From assembly GCF_014904815.1 (NCBI RefSeq), contig NZ_JACZFR010000025.1:124001-188000 (forward strand): a stretch of 64,000 nucleotides of DNA. Direction: 5' to 3'. Made by a program: the position numbers and the translations under genes. Each line of letters begins with the position of its first letter. The stretch's first letter is position 1. The stretch is from Microbulbifer taiwanensis (GTDB lineage: Bacteria > Pseudomonadota > Gammaproteobacteria > Pseudomonadales > Cellvibrionaceae). Below the pieces are notes generated by a model. That model was not told where the DNA came from, did not search any database, and was given only the letters and a program-made list of their open reading frames with translations. This document shows positions 6,908 through 17,600 of this stretch, in pieces.

Positions 6908-9900
6908 ATGGATATGAAAACCGAAGCGCAGACAGATTTTTCCGCGGCTGCCGAGCCGGGCGACTTTCACGATTTGCGCAACATCGTCGATCACCTGCGC
7001 AGCCTGGCGGCGACGCGGCCGCGGGATATTGCCCTGGTGGTGGCCGCCGAGCGCGATGGTGTGGCGGTCGATACGCCGGTTACCTATGCAGAGCTGGATG
7101 CGCGGGCGCGCGCCCTGGCCGCGCGCTTGCAGCGAAATTTTGCACCGCAGGATAGGGCGCTGCTGTTGTTGGATAATGACGACCATTATGCGGTGGCCTT
7201 TTTTGCCTGCCTCTACGCGGGCCTGATCGCCGTACCGGTATTTCCGCCGGAGTCGGCGCGCCGGCAGCATATCGCGCGCCTGAGCGGCATTGCGGACGAC
7301 GCCGGCGCTCGCTGCATTCTCACCAGCGGCGACCTGCTGGCGCTGGTCGGCCCGGCGATGGCGGCCTTCGGCGATGCGGACATCATCGCCGTCGACCGGG
7401 TGGATACCGCCGATGCAGATCAATGGAGCACCCATTCCCCCGGCGGTGAGCAGATTGCCTTTCTGCAGTACACCTCCGGATCCACCTCGGCCCCCAAGGG
7501 GGTGATGGTGAGCCACGACAACCTGATCGCCAACGAGCGGGCCATGGCCCGGGCCATGGCGACTTCCGCCGATGACGTTTTCGTCTCCTGGCTGCCCCTG
7601 TTCCACGATATGGGCCTGATCGGCGGGCTGCTGCAGCCCATCTACCGCGGCGGCAAACTGGTATTGATGTCGCCGCAGTTTTTCCTGCAGCGCCCGGCCC
7701 GCTGGCTGGAGGCGATATCCCGCCACCGCGGCACCGTCAGTGGCGGGCCGGATTTCGCCTATCGCCTCTGTGTCGACCGCCTCAAGGAGGCGCAGATAGC
7801 GCGCCTGGATCTCTCCAGCTGGCGCGTCGCCTTCTCCGGCGCCGAACCGGTGCGCCACCAGACCCTGGACGCCTTTATCTCGCGCTTCTCTGCGGCGGGC
7901 TTTGCCGCCTCTGCGGCGAATCCCTGCTACGGCCTGGCGGAGGCCACCCTGATGGTGAGCGCCAGTGAACCGGGTTCGGGTATGGGCACGGTCAATTTCG
8001 ACGAGCGCAGCCTGCAGCAGGGAAAGGCACTGCCGGATGCCAATGGGCAGACGCTGGTGGCCTGTGGCCGCGTGGTGGAGGATCACCTGGTCAGCATCCG
8101 CGACCGGAGCAGCGGGGAGGCCTGCGCCGACGGCACCCTGGGGGAAATCTGGGCCGGCGGCCCCAGCATTGCACAGGGCTACTGGAACAGTCCCGCCCAG
8201 ACCGCGGAAACCTTCGTCGAGCGCGACGGCGGGCGCTGGCTGAAAACCGGCGACCTGGGGTTTATCCACCGGGACCAGCTCTATGTGGCCGGTCGGGTGA
8301 AAGACCTGATCATAGTGCGCGGCCACAACCTCTACCCGCAGGATATCGAATCCGCCGTCGAGGCCAGGGTGTCCTCGGTGCGCAGGGGCCGCGTCGCCGC
8401 CTTCGCGGTGGCGGGGCCGGATGGCGAGGGCATAGGCCTGGCCGCGGAGGTTTCCCGCGGCGTGCAGAAGCGGGAATCGGTACAGGCGCTGGTGCAGGCC
8501 CTGGGCGAGGCGGTGAGCGAGACCTGCGGCGAGCCGCTGACGGTGGCGGTGTTGCTGAACCCGGGCGGCCTGCCGAAAACTTCCAGCGGCAAGCTGCAGC
8601 GCAGCAGCTGCCGCCAGGGCTGGGAAGGGAAAAGCCTGGATGCCTTCGGAATCTATGAGTTCGGGAAGTTTGCGCTGGGCGGCGAAGCGAGCGCGGATGG
8701 CGACCGCCCCCGGGACCGGGAAGAAATCGCACTGGCCGAAATCTGGGCCGGGTGCCTGGGGTTCACCGACAGCGCTGCTGTCCGCCGCGACACACACTTT
8801 TTTGCCGCCGGCGGCAGCTCCCTGACGGCGGTGCAGGTCGCCGCCGCCATAGAGGCGCGCTGGCAGATCGCCTTTTCGCCGCGCGCCCTGTTCGAGTGCC
8901 CGCGTCTCGGTGACTGCGCGGCGGAAATCCGCCGCCGCTCCGGTGGAGCCGCGGCCGAAGCTGTGCGAATACCGGCGCGGGATAGCGGCGGGCAGTCGCA
9001 ACCGCTGTCGCCGGCGCAGCTGCGCCAGTGGTTCCTGTGGAAGCTGGACCCATCCGGCAGCGCCTACCACATACGCGGTGCCCTGCACCTCGCCGGAGCC
9101 CTCGATGCCGATGCCATGGCCGAGGCCGTGTCTGTCCTGGGTGGGCGGCACCCATCCCTGCGCACGGAATTCATCGAGGGTGAGGACGGCGAGGTGCGCC
9201 AGCGGGCCAGATCCGGGGCCGGGCCGGCGCTGCAATTTGTCGATCTGTGCGGCGCCGCCGATGCGGAGGCGCGGGCCGGGGAACTGCTGCACCAGCTCGA
9301 CGGCGAGGCCTTCGACCTCTGCCGCGGCCCCCTGGCCCGCATGCTGCTGATCCGCCTCGATGGCGACGCGCATATCCTGGCCCTGGTGATGCACCACATA
9401 GTGTCCGACGGCGTGTCGACGCAGATTCTCCTGGATGAGTTGGCACTCTGTTACCGCGCGGCCCTGGATAGGGCTGAACCGGCGCTGCCGCCAGTGGACC
9501 TGGAATACACCGATTACGCCCACTGGCAGCGGGAGTGGCAGGGTAGCGACACGCGCGAGCGCCAGCTGGATTACTGGCGTACTCAGCTGGGCAGTGAACA
9601 CCCGCCGCTGCTGCTGCCCGTCGACCACGCGCGCCGGTCTTCGGCCGCTTCCAGCGGTGAAGGGGGCTACCGCGCCGCACGGCACCATTTCCTGATTCCC
9701 GACAGCCTGCAGGCGGGCCTGCGGCGCCTGGCGGAGAGCACCGATACCACCCTGTTTATGGCGCTGCTGGCCGCCCTGCAGGCGCTGCTCCACCGCCATA
9801 GCGGCGAGGGCGATATCCGCGTCGGCGTGCCGGTCGCCAACCGCCCCCGCCCCGAGCTGCGCCAACTGGTGGGACTCTTCGTCAACACCCTGGTGTTGCG

Positions 9901-12900
9901 CAGCCGCATCGACGGGCGCACCAGCCTGCAACAGCTGCTGGCACAGGTGCGGGAAAGTGCCCTGGGTGCGCAGGAAAACCAGGACCTGCCCTTCGACCAA
10001 TTGGTGGAGGCGTTGCGCCCGGAGCGCAGCGCCGCCCGCAACCCCCTGTTCCAGGTGATGTTCAACCACCTGCGCGAAGACCGCGGGGCCTTCAGTCGCC
10101 ACACCGGCCTGGCCGCCACGGACTGGCAGATGCCCGCCGGGGACGCCCAGTTCGAACTGGCACTGGACACCCGCGAAGGCGCCGACGGCCACCTCAGTGT
10201 CACCTTTACCTATGCCGCCGAGCTGTTTGAGCCGGCCACCATCGCGCGTCTGGCGGATCACTACCTGCTGTTGCTGGGAGCCCTCAGTGCGCAGCCGCAA
10301 GCCGCGCTCGGCGATATCGACCTGCTGGGCGAGGCCGGGCGGCGGCAGCTGCGCGAGTGGGGCCGCGGCGAAGCGCGTTGCGCGGACGTGCAGCCGGTGC
10401 AGCGACTGGTCGAACGGCAGGCGCGGCAGACTCCCGATGCGGTGGCGGTGGAGTTCGGCAGTGAACAGTGGAGTTATGACCAGCTCAATCGCCGCGCCAA
10501 CCGCCTGGCGCACCAACTGATCGAGCTGGGTGTCGGGCCCGAAGTGCGGGTGGGTATCGCCGCGCAGCGCTCGCTGGAAATGGTGCTGGGCCTGCTGGCG
10601 ATCCTGAAGGCGGGCGGCGCCTATGTGCCGCTGGAACCCGAGTATCCGCTCGAGCGGCTGACGCGAATGATCGAGGGCAGCGGCATAGAACTGCTGCTTA
10701 CCCAGAGTCATCTGGTCGCACAGATGCCGGAGAGAGAGGGGCTGCAGTTGCTGGCGCTGGACACCCTGGACCTGGGTGGCGCGCCCGATGGCAATCCGCA
10801 GGTGGCGCTGCACGGGGAAAACCTCGCCTATGTGATCTACACCTCCGGCTCCACCGGTGAGCCCAAGGGCGCGGCCAACCGCCACAGTGCGCTGCACAAC
10901 CGCTTGCAGTGGATGCAGGACGCCTATGCCCTCGACGGTGCGGACCGGGTGCTGCAGAAAACCCCGTTCAGTTTCGATGTCTCCGTGTGGGAATTTTTCT
11001 GGCCGCTGGTGACCGGGGCGCGCCTGGTGATGGCGCGACCGGGGGAGCACCGCGAACCGGCGCGACTGGTGGAGCTGATCAGGGAGCGGGGTATCACCAC
11101 CGTCCACTTCGTCCCCTCCATGCTGCAGGCCTTCCTGGAGGAGAGCGGCGTGGAAAGCTGCGGCAGCCTGCGGCATATCGTCTGCAGCGGCGAGGCGCTG
11201 CCGGCACAGGCGCAGGAAGCGGTGTTTGCGCGCCTGCCCCGGGCGGCACTGCACAACCTCTACGGCCCCACCGAGGCGGCCATCGATGTCACCCACTGGA
11301 CCTGTCGCCGGGGGGCTGCCGGCACCCCGCCCATCGGCCGTCCGATCGCGGGGCTCGAGACCTGGGTGCTGGATGCCGATCTCAACCCGGTGTTGCCGGG
11401 GGTGACCGGTGAACTCTACCTGGGCGGCGCGGGGCTGGCCCGCGGCTATCTTGGGCGCGCGGACCTGACCGCCGAGCGCTTCGTGGCGGCGCCCGGTGCC
11501 GGTGTCGGCGAGCGCCTGTACCGCACCGGTGACCTGGTGCGCTGGAACGGCGACGGACAGCTGGAGTACCTGGGCCGCGTCGATCACCAGGTGAAAATCC
11601 GCGGCCTGCGCATCGAGCTCGGCGAAATCGAGGCGCAGCTGCTGGCGCAGGCGCCGGTGCGCGAGGCGGCGGTGGTGGCCGCTGGCGAGCGGCTGCTGGC
11701 CTATGTGTCGACCAGGTCCGGGCAGGCGATCGACAGCGCGCAACTGCTCGCCCGACTCGGCGAACAGCTGCCGGATTACATGGTGCCCGCCGCCCTGCTG
11801 GAGCTGGAGGCGCTGCCGCTGAATGCCAATGGCAAGCTGGACCGCAAGGCGCTGCCGCCGATAGAGCCTGTGCGCCGCGCCGCTGCCGAAGCGCCGCAGG
11901 GGGAAACCGAGCTGGCCCTGGCGGCCCTGTGGCAGCAGCTGCTCGGCGCCGGGCCCGTCGGCCGGCAGGACCACTTCTTCGAGTTGGGCGGTCACTCGCT
12001 GCTGGCCGCGATGCTGGCCTCGCGGGTGCGCCAGTCCATGGGTCGGGAGCTGGCCCTGCGCAACATCTTCGAATACCCGACCCTGCAACGCCAGGCGGAA
12101 CACCTGCAGACCCTGGTGCCGCTGGCGCCGGGCGATGAGCCGCCGTTGGCGCCGCTGGAACGCGGGGCGACAGTGCCGCTGGCCCCGGCCCAACAGCGGC
12201 TGTGGCTGGTGGAGCGCATGGCCGCGGCCGGGCAGGCGCCGGCGTACAACATGGCCGGGGCCCTGCGCCTCCATGGCGGCCTGGACCTGTCCATACTGCG
12301 GGCCGCGCTCGACACCCTGGTGGCGCGCCACCAGGCACTGCGCACCGTTTACCCGGAAGACGACGAGGGCAACCCGGTGGCCGTGATCCGGGATGCGGCG
12401 CCGGTGGCGCTGCCGGTGGCGGACCTGTCCGGCGCGCTGAAAGGGGACCTTTTTGCCCGGGGGGGCGCTCAGGCAGATGCCGTGGAGCGCGCGCTGGCAG
12501 AGGAGGCCGCGCGCCCCTTCGACCTGGCCCGCGGCCCCCTGCTGCGCTGCCGCCTGCTCCGGTTCGGCCCCGAGCGCCACGCGCTGTTGCTGTGCGTGCA
12601 CCATATCGCCTTCGACGGCTGGTCCGAGGGCGTGTTCGCGCGGGAATTCGCCACCATCTACCGCGACCTGAGTGGAGGTGCGGCGCCGGCGCTGCCCGCG
12701 CTGGCGGTGCAGTACGCGGACTACGCCCTGTGGCAGCGGCGCAGGCTCGAGGCCTCGGCCGGGCGGGATGCGCACTTCTGGCGCGACTATCTCGACGGCG
12801 CCCCGGCGCTGTCCACCCTGCCGCCGGAGCTGCCGGAGGATACGGCGGGCGCCGGTGGCGGCGCCGCCCCGGAGGTGGATATCCCCGGCGGGGCGGGCGC

Positions 12901-14656
12901 GGCCCCGCCACGCCTGGGGCGGGCCAAAGACAGTTCCGAATTCACGCTGCTGCTGGCCGCTTTCTCCGCCCTGCTGCACCGGCGCGCCGGTGCGGACGAC
13001 CTGGTGATCGGCACCGACCTGGCCGGGCGCGACCATCCCCACCTGGAAGACCTGATCGGCTTCTTCGTCAATGTGGTGCCGCTGCGCTCGCACCTGCAGC
13101 CGGGCCTGAGCTTCGCCCAGTGGCTGGACAGGACCCGCGAGAGCAGCCTGGCCGCCTTCGACTACCGCCATGTGCCCTTCGACCAGATAGTGGAGCACGC
13201 CGGCGCGCCGCGCAGCCGCGGCAGCAATCCGCTGGTACAGGTGCTGTTCGTCATGCAGAACACGCCGCGCAGTCACTTCGAGATTCCCGGCCTTTCCATC
13301 GAACTGGTGCCGGCGGCTGTCGCCACGTCCAAATTCGATCTCGCGGTGTTTGTCCGCGGGGACGCCGGCGGATTCCGCGCCCCGTGGGTCTACGCGACGG
13401 CTCGCTACCGGCGCGAGACCATCGGGCGCGTCGCCGAAGACTGGTACCAGTTGCTGCTGCGCGTCGCCGCCGAACCGGAGGCGCCGCTGGAACAACTGCT
13501 GCCCGCCGCGGTGCAGCCGCCGCCAAGTGGCGCTCCCGCATCTCCCGGTGACAAGACGGGCAAGGGCGGCAGGAGCGCCAAGCTGGACAAACTCCGCAGG
13601 ATCGCCGGCGGCGGGGTCTGCGAGGCCGCCGCTGCGCCGGCGCAGATAGCGACTTCATTCCTGCAGCCGGGGCGGGAATTTCCGCTGGTAGTCGAGGCCG
13701 GCGGCCCGGATATCGACGCCGTCGCCTGGGCCGGGCAGCAGCGCGCCTTTATCGAGACGGCGCTGCGTCGCCACGCCGGCATCCTGTTCCGTAATTTCGG
13801 CCTGGAGACGCCGCAGCAGTTCGAGGCCTTTGCCGAAGCCATGGAACCGGGGTTGCACGGCAGCTACGGCGACCTGCCGAAAAAGAAGGGCGGCCGCAAC
13901 ATCTACCGCTCCACCCCTTATCCCGAGCGGCAGATGATCCTCTACCACAACGAGAGCTCGCACCTGGAGCGCTGGCCGCGCAAGCAGTGGTTTTTCTGCG
14001 AATTGCCGTCGCGGGTCGGCGGCGCCACTCCCATCGTCGACTGCCGCGAAATGCTGCGCCGACTGCCGCCGCCGCTGGTGGAGGAGTTCGCGCGGCGCGA
14101 ACTGCTGTACGTGCGCACTTTCCTGCCGGGGCTGGATGTCAGCTGGCAGGACTTCTTCAAGACAGACAGCCGCGCGGAAGTGGAGGCGCGACTCGCCGCC
14201 GCGGGCACCGATTGGCGCTGGCTGGACGAGCGCACGCTGCAGACGCGCAGCCGCTGCCCGGCGGTGATAGTGCACCCGCTTACCGGCGAGCGGGTCTTCT
14301 TCAACCAGGTGCAACTGCACCACGTGAGCTGCCTGCTGCCCGAGGTGCGCGAGGACCTGCTCGACCTGGTCGGGGCGGAGCGCATGCCGCGCCAGGTGTA
14401 CTTCGGTGATGGCGGCGCCATCGATGACGAGACCATGGCCGTCATCGGCCGCGCCTACGAGGACTGCGCGGTGCGCTTCGACTGGCGCCGGGGCGATGTG
14501 GTGATGCTCGACAACATGCTCGCCGCCCACGCCCGCGATCCCTACGAAGAGCCGCGCAGGATCGTTGTCGCCATGGGGGACATGGTCGAGCGCGAAATGC
14601 TGGCCGGTACCCGCCCGGCCGCCCGAAAAGATAAAGAAAAGTCAGTGGAGGTCTGA
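6908..14656 (+). CDS. NRPS 1: FAAL-ACP-C-A(Ser)-PCP-C-beta-hydroxylase
   Basis: 2582 residues that start the siderophore chain. Residues ~15-565 are a fatty acyl-AMP ligase (LQYTSGSTSAPKGVMVSHDN, PLFHDMGLIGGLLQP, KTGDLGF). A carrier domain has GGSSL at ~636. C1 spans ~700-1137 (HHIVSDG at ~829). A1 spans ~1165-1648 ([12 protein letters not shown] at ~1311); its ten-residue code reads DVWHVSLIDK, a serine signature. A PCP has GGHSL at ~1693. C2 spans ~1755-2195 with intact HHIAFDG. Residues ~2258-2565 are a TauD/SyrP-like Fe(II)/2-oxoglutarate oxygenase with His2347-x-Glu2349 and a distal His2541. Such C-terminal fusions are aspartyl beta-hydroxylases (IbetaH-Asp) in known siderophore NRPSs, linked there to L-threo beta-hydroxyaspartate. 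The substrate Asp is loaded by the next protein. C2 has no A domain behind it, so it probably works in trans on that Asp module. Confidence 0.92.
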   Translation: MDMKTEAQTDFSAAAEPGDFHDLRNIVDHLRSLAATRPRDIALVVAAERDGVAVDTPVTYAELDARARALAARLQRNFAPQDRALLLLDNDDHYAVAFFACLYAGLIAVPVFPPESARRQHIARLSGIADDAGARCILTSGDLLALVGPAMAAFGDADIIAVDRVDTADADQWSTHSPGGEQIAFLQYTSGSTSAPKGVMVSHDNLIANERAMARAMATSADDVFVSWLPLFHDMGLIGGLLQPIYRGGKLVLMSPQFFLQRPARWLEAISRHRGTVSGGPDFAYRLCVDRLKEAQIARLDLSSWRVAFSGAEPVRHQTLDAFISRFSAAGFAASAANPCYGLAEATLMVSASEPGSGMGTVNFDERSLQQGKALPDANGQTLVACGRVVEDHLVSIRDRSSGEACADGTLGEIWAGGPSIAQGYWNSPAQTAETFVERDGGRWLKTGDLGFIHRDQLYVAGRVKDLIIVRGHNLYPQDIESAVEARVSSVRRGRVAAFAVAGPDGEGIGLAAEVSRGVQKRESVQALVQALGEAVSETCGEPLTVAVLLNPGGLPKTSSGKLQRSSCRQGWEGKSLDAFGIYEFGKFALGGEASADGDRPRDREEIALAEIWAGCLGFTDSAAVRRDTHFFAAGGSSLTAVQVAAAIEARWQIAFSPRALFECPRLGDCAAEIRRRSGGAAAEAVRIPARDSGGQSQPLSPAQLRQWFLWKLDPSGSAYHIRGALHLAGALDADAMAEAVSVLGGRHPSLRTEFIEGEDGEVRQRARSGAGPALQFVDLCGAADAEARAGELLHQLDGEAFDLCRGPLARMLLIRLDGDAHILALVMHHIVSDGVSTQILLDELALCYRAALDRAEPALPPVDLEYTDYAHWQREWQGSDTRERQLDYWRTQLGSEHPPLLLPVDHARRSSAASSGEGGYRAARHHFLIPDSLQAGLRRLAESTDTTLFMALLAALQALLHRHSGEGDIRVGVPVANRPRPELRQLVGLFVNTLVLRSRIDGRTSLQQLLAQVRESALGAQENQDLPFDQLVEALRPERSAARNPLFQVMFNHLREDRGAFSRHTGLAATDWQMPAGDAQFELALDTREGADGHLSVTFTYAAELFEPATIARLADHYLLLLGALSAQPQAALGDIDLLGEAGRRQLREWGRGEARCADVQPVQRLVERQARQTPDAVAVEFGSEQWSYDQLNRRANRLAHQLIELGVGPEVRVGIAAQRSLEMVLGLLAILKAGGAYVPLEPEYPLERLTRMIEGSGIELLLTQSHLVAQMPEREGLQLLALDTLDLGGAPDGNPQVALHGENLAYVIYTSGSTGEPKGAANRHSALHNRLQWMQDAYALDGADRVLQKTPFSFDVSVWEFFWPLVTGARLVMARPGEHREPARLVELIRERGITTVHFVPSMLQAFLEESGVESCGSLRHIVCSGEALPAQAQEAVFARLPRAALHNLYGPTEAAIDVTHWTCRRGAAGTPPIGRPIAGLETWVLDADLNPVLPGVTGELYLGGAGLARGYLGRADLTAERFVAAPGAGVGERLYRTGDLVRWNGDGQLEYLGRVDHQVKIRGLRIELGEIEAQLLAQAPVREAAVVAAGERLLAYVSTRSGQAIDSAQLLARLGEQLPDYMVPAALLELEALPLNANGKLDRKALPPIEPVRRAAAEAPQGETELALAALWQQLLGAGPVGRQDHFFELGGHSLLAAMLASRVRQSMGRELALRNIFEYPTLQRQAEHLQTLVPLAPGDEPPLAPLERGATVPLAPAQQRLWLVERMAAAGQAPAYNMAGALRLHGGLDLSILRAALDTLVARHQALRTVYPEDDEGNPVAVIRDAAPVALPVADLSGALKGDLFARGGAQADAVERALAEEAARPFDLARGPLLRCRLLRFGPERHALLLCVHHIAFDGWSEGVFAREFATIYRDLSGGAAPALPALAVQYADYALWQRRRLEASAGRDAHFWRDYLDGAPALSTLPPELPEDTAGAGGGAAPEVDIPGGAGAAPPRLGRAKDSSEFTLLLAAFSALLHRRAGADDLVIGTDLAGRDHPHLEDLIGFFVNVVPLRSHLQPGLSFAQWLDRTRESSLAAFDYRHVPFDQIVEHAGAPRSRGSNPLVQVLFVMQNTPRSHFEIPGLSIELVPAAVATSKFDLAVFVRGDAGGFRAPWVYATARYRRETIGRVAEDWYQLLLRVAAEPEAPLEQLLPAAVQPPPSGAPASPGDKTGKGGRSAKLDKLRRIAGGGVCEAAAAPAQIATSFLQPGREFPLVVEAGGPDIDAVAWAGQQRAFIETALRRHAGILFRNFGLETPQQFEAFAEAMEPGLHGSYGDLPKKKGGRNIYRSTPYPERQMILYHNESSHLERWPRKQWFFCELPSRVGGATPIVDCREMLRRLPPPLVEEFARRELLYVRTFLPGLDVSWQDFFKTDSRAEVEARLAAAGTDWRWLDERTLQTRSRCPAVIVHPLTGERVFFNQVQLHHVSCLLPEVREDLLDLVGAERMPRQVYFGDGGAIDDETMAVIGRAYEDCAVRFDWRRGDVVMLDNMLAAHARDPYEEPRRIVVAMGDMVEREMLAGTRPAARKDKEKSVEV

Positions 14657-14659
14657 GGC

Positions 14660-17600
14660 GTGGAAGCCGCAATCGAAAATTTATCCCATAGCAGCCCGCT
14701 CGGTCCCGAACAGCGCGCACGGCTCGCCTGCTGGGGCGGGGAGGCGCGCGCGGAGCGCGCAATCCTGGTCATGGAAATCGAACTGGAGGCCGGCTTGCCG
14801 GCGGCGCGACTGCGCAGTGCCGTGGAGCAGGCGGTGCGCGAGCACCGGATACTGGCCGCGACCCTCTGCCGCCAGCCCGGTTTCCGCGGTCTGCGCCTGC
14901 GCGCGGGGGGGGCGTCGGCGCCCCTGCACTGGTGCGAGGTCGGCTCGTTGCAGGCGGCGCGGGCAAGGGCCGTCGAGCCGCTGGACCTGGACGGCGGGCA
15001 GCTGCTGCGCGCCCTCTTCGCAGCGGAGGAGGGCGGCGGTGCAAGACTGCTGCTGGCCGTCAGCGCGCTGGTGGCCGACAGCGGCAGCCTGGCGGCGTTG
15101 GCCGCACAGATCGGCGAGTGCCTGGACGGTGCCGACCGCGGGGACAGCCGCGCGCGCTTCCAGTACGGGCAATACCTGCAGTGGCGGGCCGAACTGGAGG
15201 CGGATGCCGATGCGCCCGCCGGGCGCGACTACTGGGCGCGGCGGTTGCGGGATCTCGACGCCCTGGCCGCGCCGCGACTGGTCTACCGGCGCGACTGCCC
15301 GCCGGCGGGAACCTATCTGCACCTGCGCGGCCAGCTGGACGCCGCCGCGATGGCGCGCATCCATCAGCAGGCCGAGCGGGCCGGGACCACGGCGGAAGTG
15401 CTGCTGCAGACCGCCTGGTGGCTGCTGCTGGCCCGCTTGAGCGGCAACTTCCGCTTCACTGCCGGCTGGCTGCACGACTGCCGGCAGGACTACGAGCTGA
15501 TGCAGGGCGCCGTCGGCGTCTTCGAGAAGCTGCTGCCGGTCTCCGTCGCCGGCGGCGAGGAGGAATCCTTCGCCCAGTGGCTGGCGCGTGCCGCGACCAT
15601 GGCCGCCGCCCATATCGAGGCGCAGGAATACTGCCCGCTGGAGCCGACGGAAACCGGCGGGCATAACGCGGTCGGCTTTGCCTATCGGGAGGCGCCGTCA
15701 CGGGCGGGATCGGAGTGGGGGCAAAGCGGCCTGCGCTCGGTTGCGCTGCCCGGTGCAGCGCCCGGCTTCGAGCTGGCGCTGGAGCTGGAAGTCACCGCGG
15801 AAGGTGCCGGGCTCTGCCTCTGTGCCGACAGCGCCCTCTACCCGCAAGCGGCGATCGAACATCTGCTGGAACAGTACATCACCCAGTTGCTGGGTGCGCT
15901 GGAAAGACCCCACAGCGCCGTCGCCGACCTGCCTTGGATGGGCGAGGCGGAACTGCGCCGGCGGGGTCCCGGATGGTGCGGCGCGGAACTGGATCTTGGG
16001 CCGCGCAGTATCGGCGGGCATATCGCCCGCTGGGCGCGGCAGACACCCGATGCCCCGGCGGTGGCCTGCGGCGACCTGTGCCTCAGCTACCGGGAACTGG
16101 ATGCCCGCGCCAGCCGGCTGGCCCACTGGATGCGGGCGCGGGGCGTGACCCCAGGGGCCCTGGTGGCCCTGGAGTTGCCGCGCTCGCCGGACCTGGTGGC
16201 TGCCATGCTGGCGACCTGGCGGGTCGGCGCCGCCTACCTGCCCCTGGATCCCGGCTGGCCGCAGGCCCGCCGTGAGCAGGTGCTGGCCGATGCCGAGCCC
16301 GCCTTGGTGGTGGCGGCGGCGCCGGTGCACCTCGACACCTTTCCGAACCGGCCCCTGGGTCACCGGCCGCAACCGCAGGACCCGGCCTATGTGCTCTACA
16401 CCTCCGGTTCCACCGGGCGCCCCAAGGGCGTGGAGATCGGCCAGCGGCAACTGCTGAACTATGCCGCGGCGGCATCCGCGGAGATGGCGCTGGCCGACTG
16501 CCGGCGCTGGGGGCTGGTGACACCGCCGACCACCGACCTGGGCAATACCGCGCTGTTCGGCGCCTTGTTCAACGGCGCCTGCCTTGCGATCGCCACCGAG
16601 GAAGAGGTGCGGGATGGGGCGGCCTTCGCCGGTTTTGTGGCCCGCCACCAGATCGATGCGCTGAAGATGGTGCCCTCGCACCTGGAGGCACTGCTGGAGT
16701 GCGATGCCCCGAAGCTGCCGCGCACCCTGGTGCTGGGGGGCGAGGCCGCGCCGCGCGGCCTGCTGGCGCGAATCGCCCAGCTGGCGCCGGAGTGCGTCAT
16801 CTACAACCACTATGGCCCCACGGAGACCACCGTGGGTGTCGTGGTGCACCGCGTCTATCCCAGCGACTACCCCGGCGAGCCGCTGCCCGAAGCGCAGCCG
16901 CTGTCGCGGGTGCTGGGCAACAACCGCGTCTACCTGCTCGACAGAAAGCTGCGCCCGGTGCCCACCGGCGCCCAGGGAGAGGTGTATATCGGCGGCGCGC
17001 AATTGTGCCGCGGCTACCTGAACGGAGCGGGTGATGACAGCGCCTTTGTCGGCGATCCCTGGCGGGCCGGGCAGCGACTGTACCGCAGTGGCGACCTGGC
17101 CTGGGCCCTGCCCCGGGGGCTGCGCCTGGCCGGCCGCGCCGACCACCAGGTGAAGATCCGCGGTTTCCGCGTGGAACCCGCGGAAGTGGAAGCCGCACTG
17201 CTCGACCTGCCCGGCGTGCGCCAGGCGGCGGTGATCGCGCGCGACGCCGCCGGTGCCGCGGAACTGGCCGCCTTTGTGGTGACCGACGGGGGCGAGATGC
17301 CCCGGCGGGAACAGCTCGCCGACCGGCTGCCGGCGCAGATGCTGCCGGCACAGCTGGTCGCCGTCGCCGACCTGCCGCGCCTGCCCAGCGGCAAGATCGA
17401 CCGACGCGCCCTAGCGGAACTGGCGGCAGCCGGGCAGGGGGCAGCGGCAGAAATGTCCCCGGCCGAGGCCGGCGGCGCCGAACCAGCCACCGAACTGGAA
17501 GCGGCCCTGTGCGCCTTTATGGCCGCGCTGCTGGGACGCGAACGCCTGGCCGCAGACGCAGACTTTTTCGAGTCCGGCGGCCACTCCCTGCTGGTGATCC

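Noticed and set aside
6902-13495. A 2197-codon open frame on the minus strand opposite NRPS 1 (similarly 17857-23025 opposite NRPS 3).
   Set aside because: It lacks any recognisable domain, is rich in Arg/Gln/His/Gly as expected from an antisense reading of high-GC coding DNA, and lies exactly opposite a well-supported NRPS gene.
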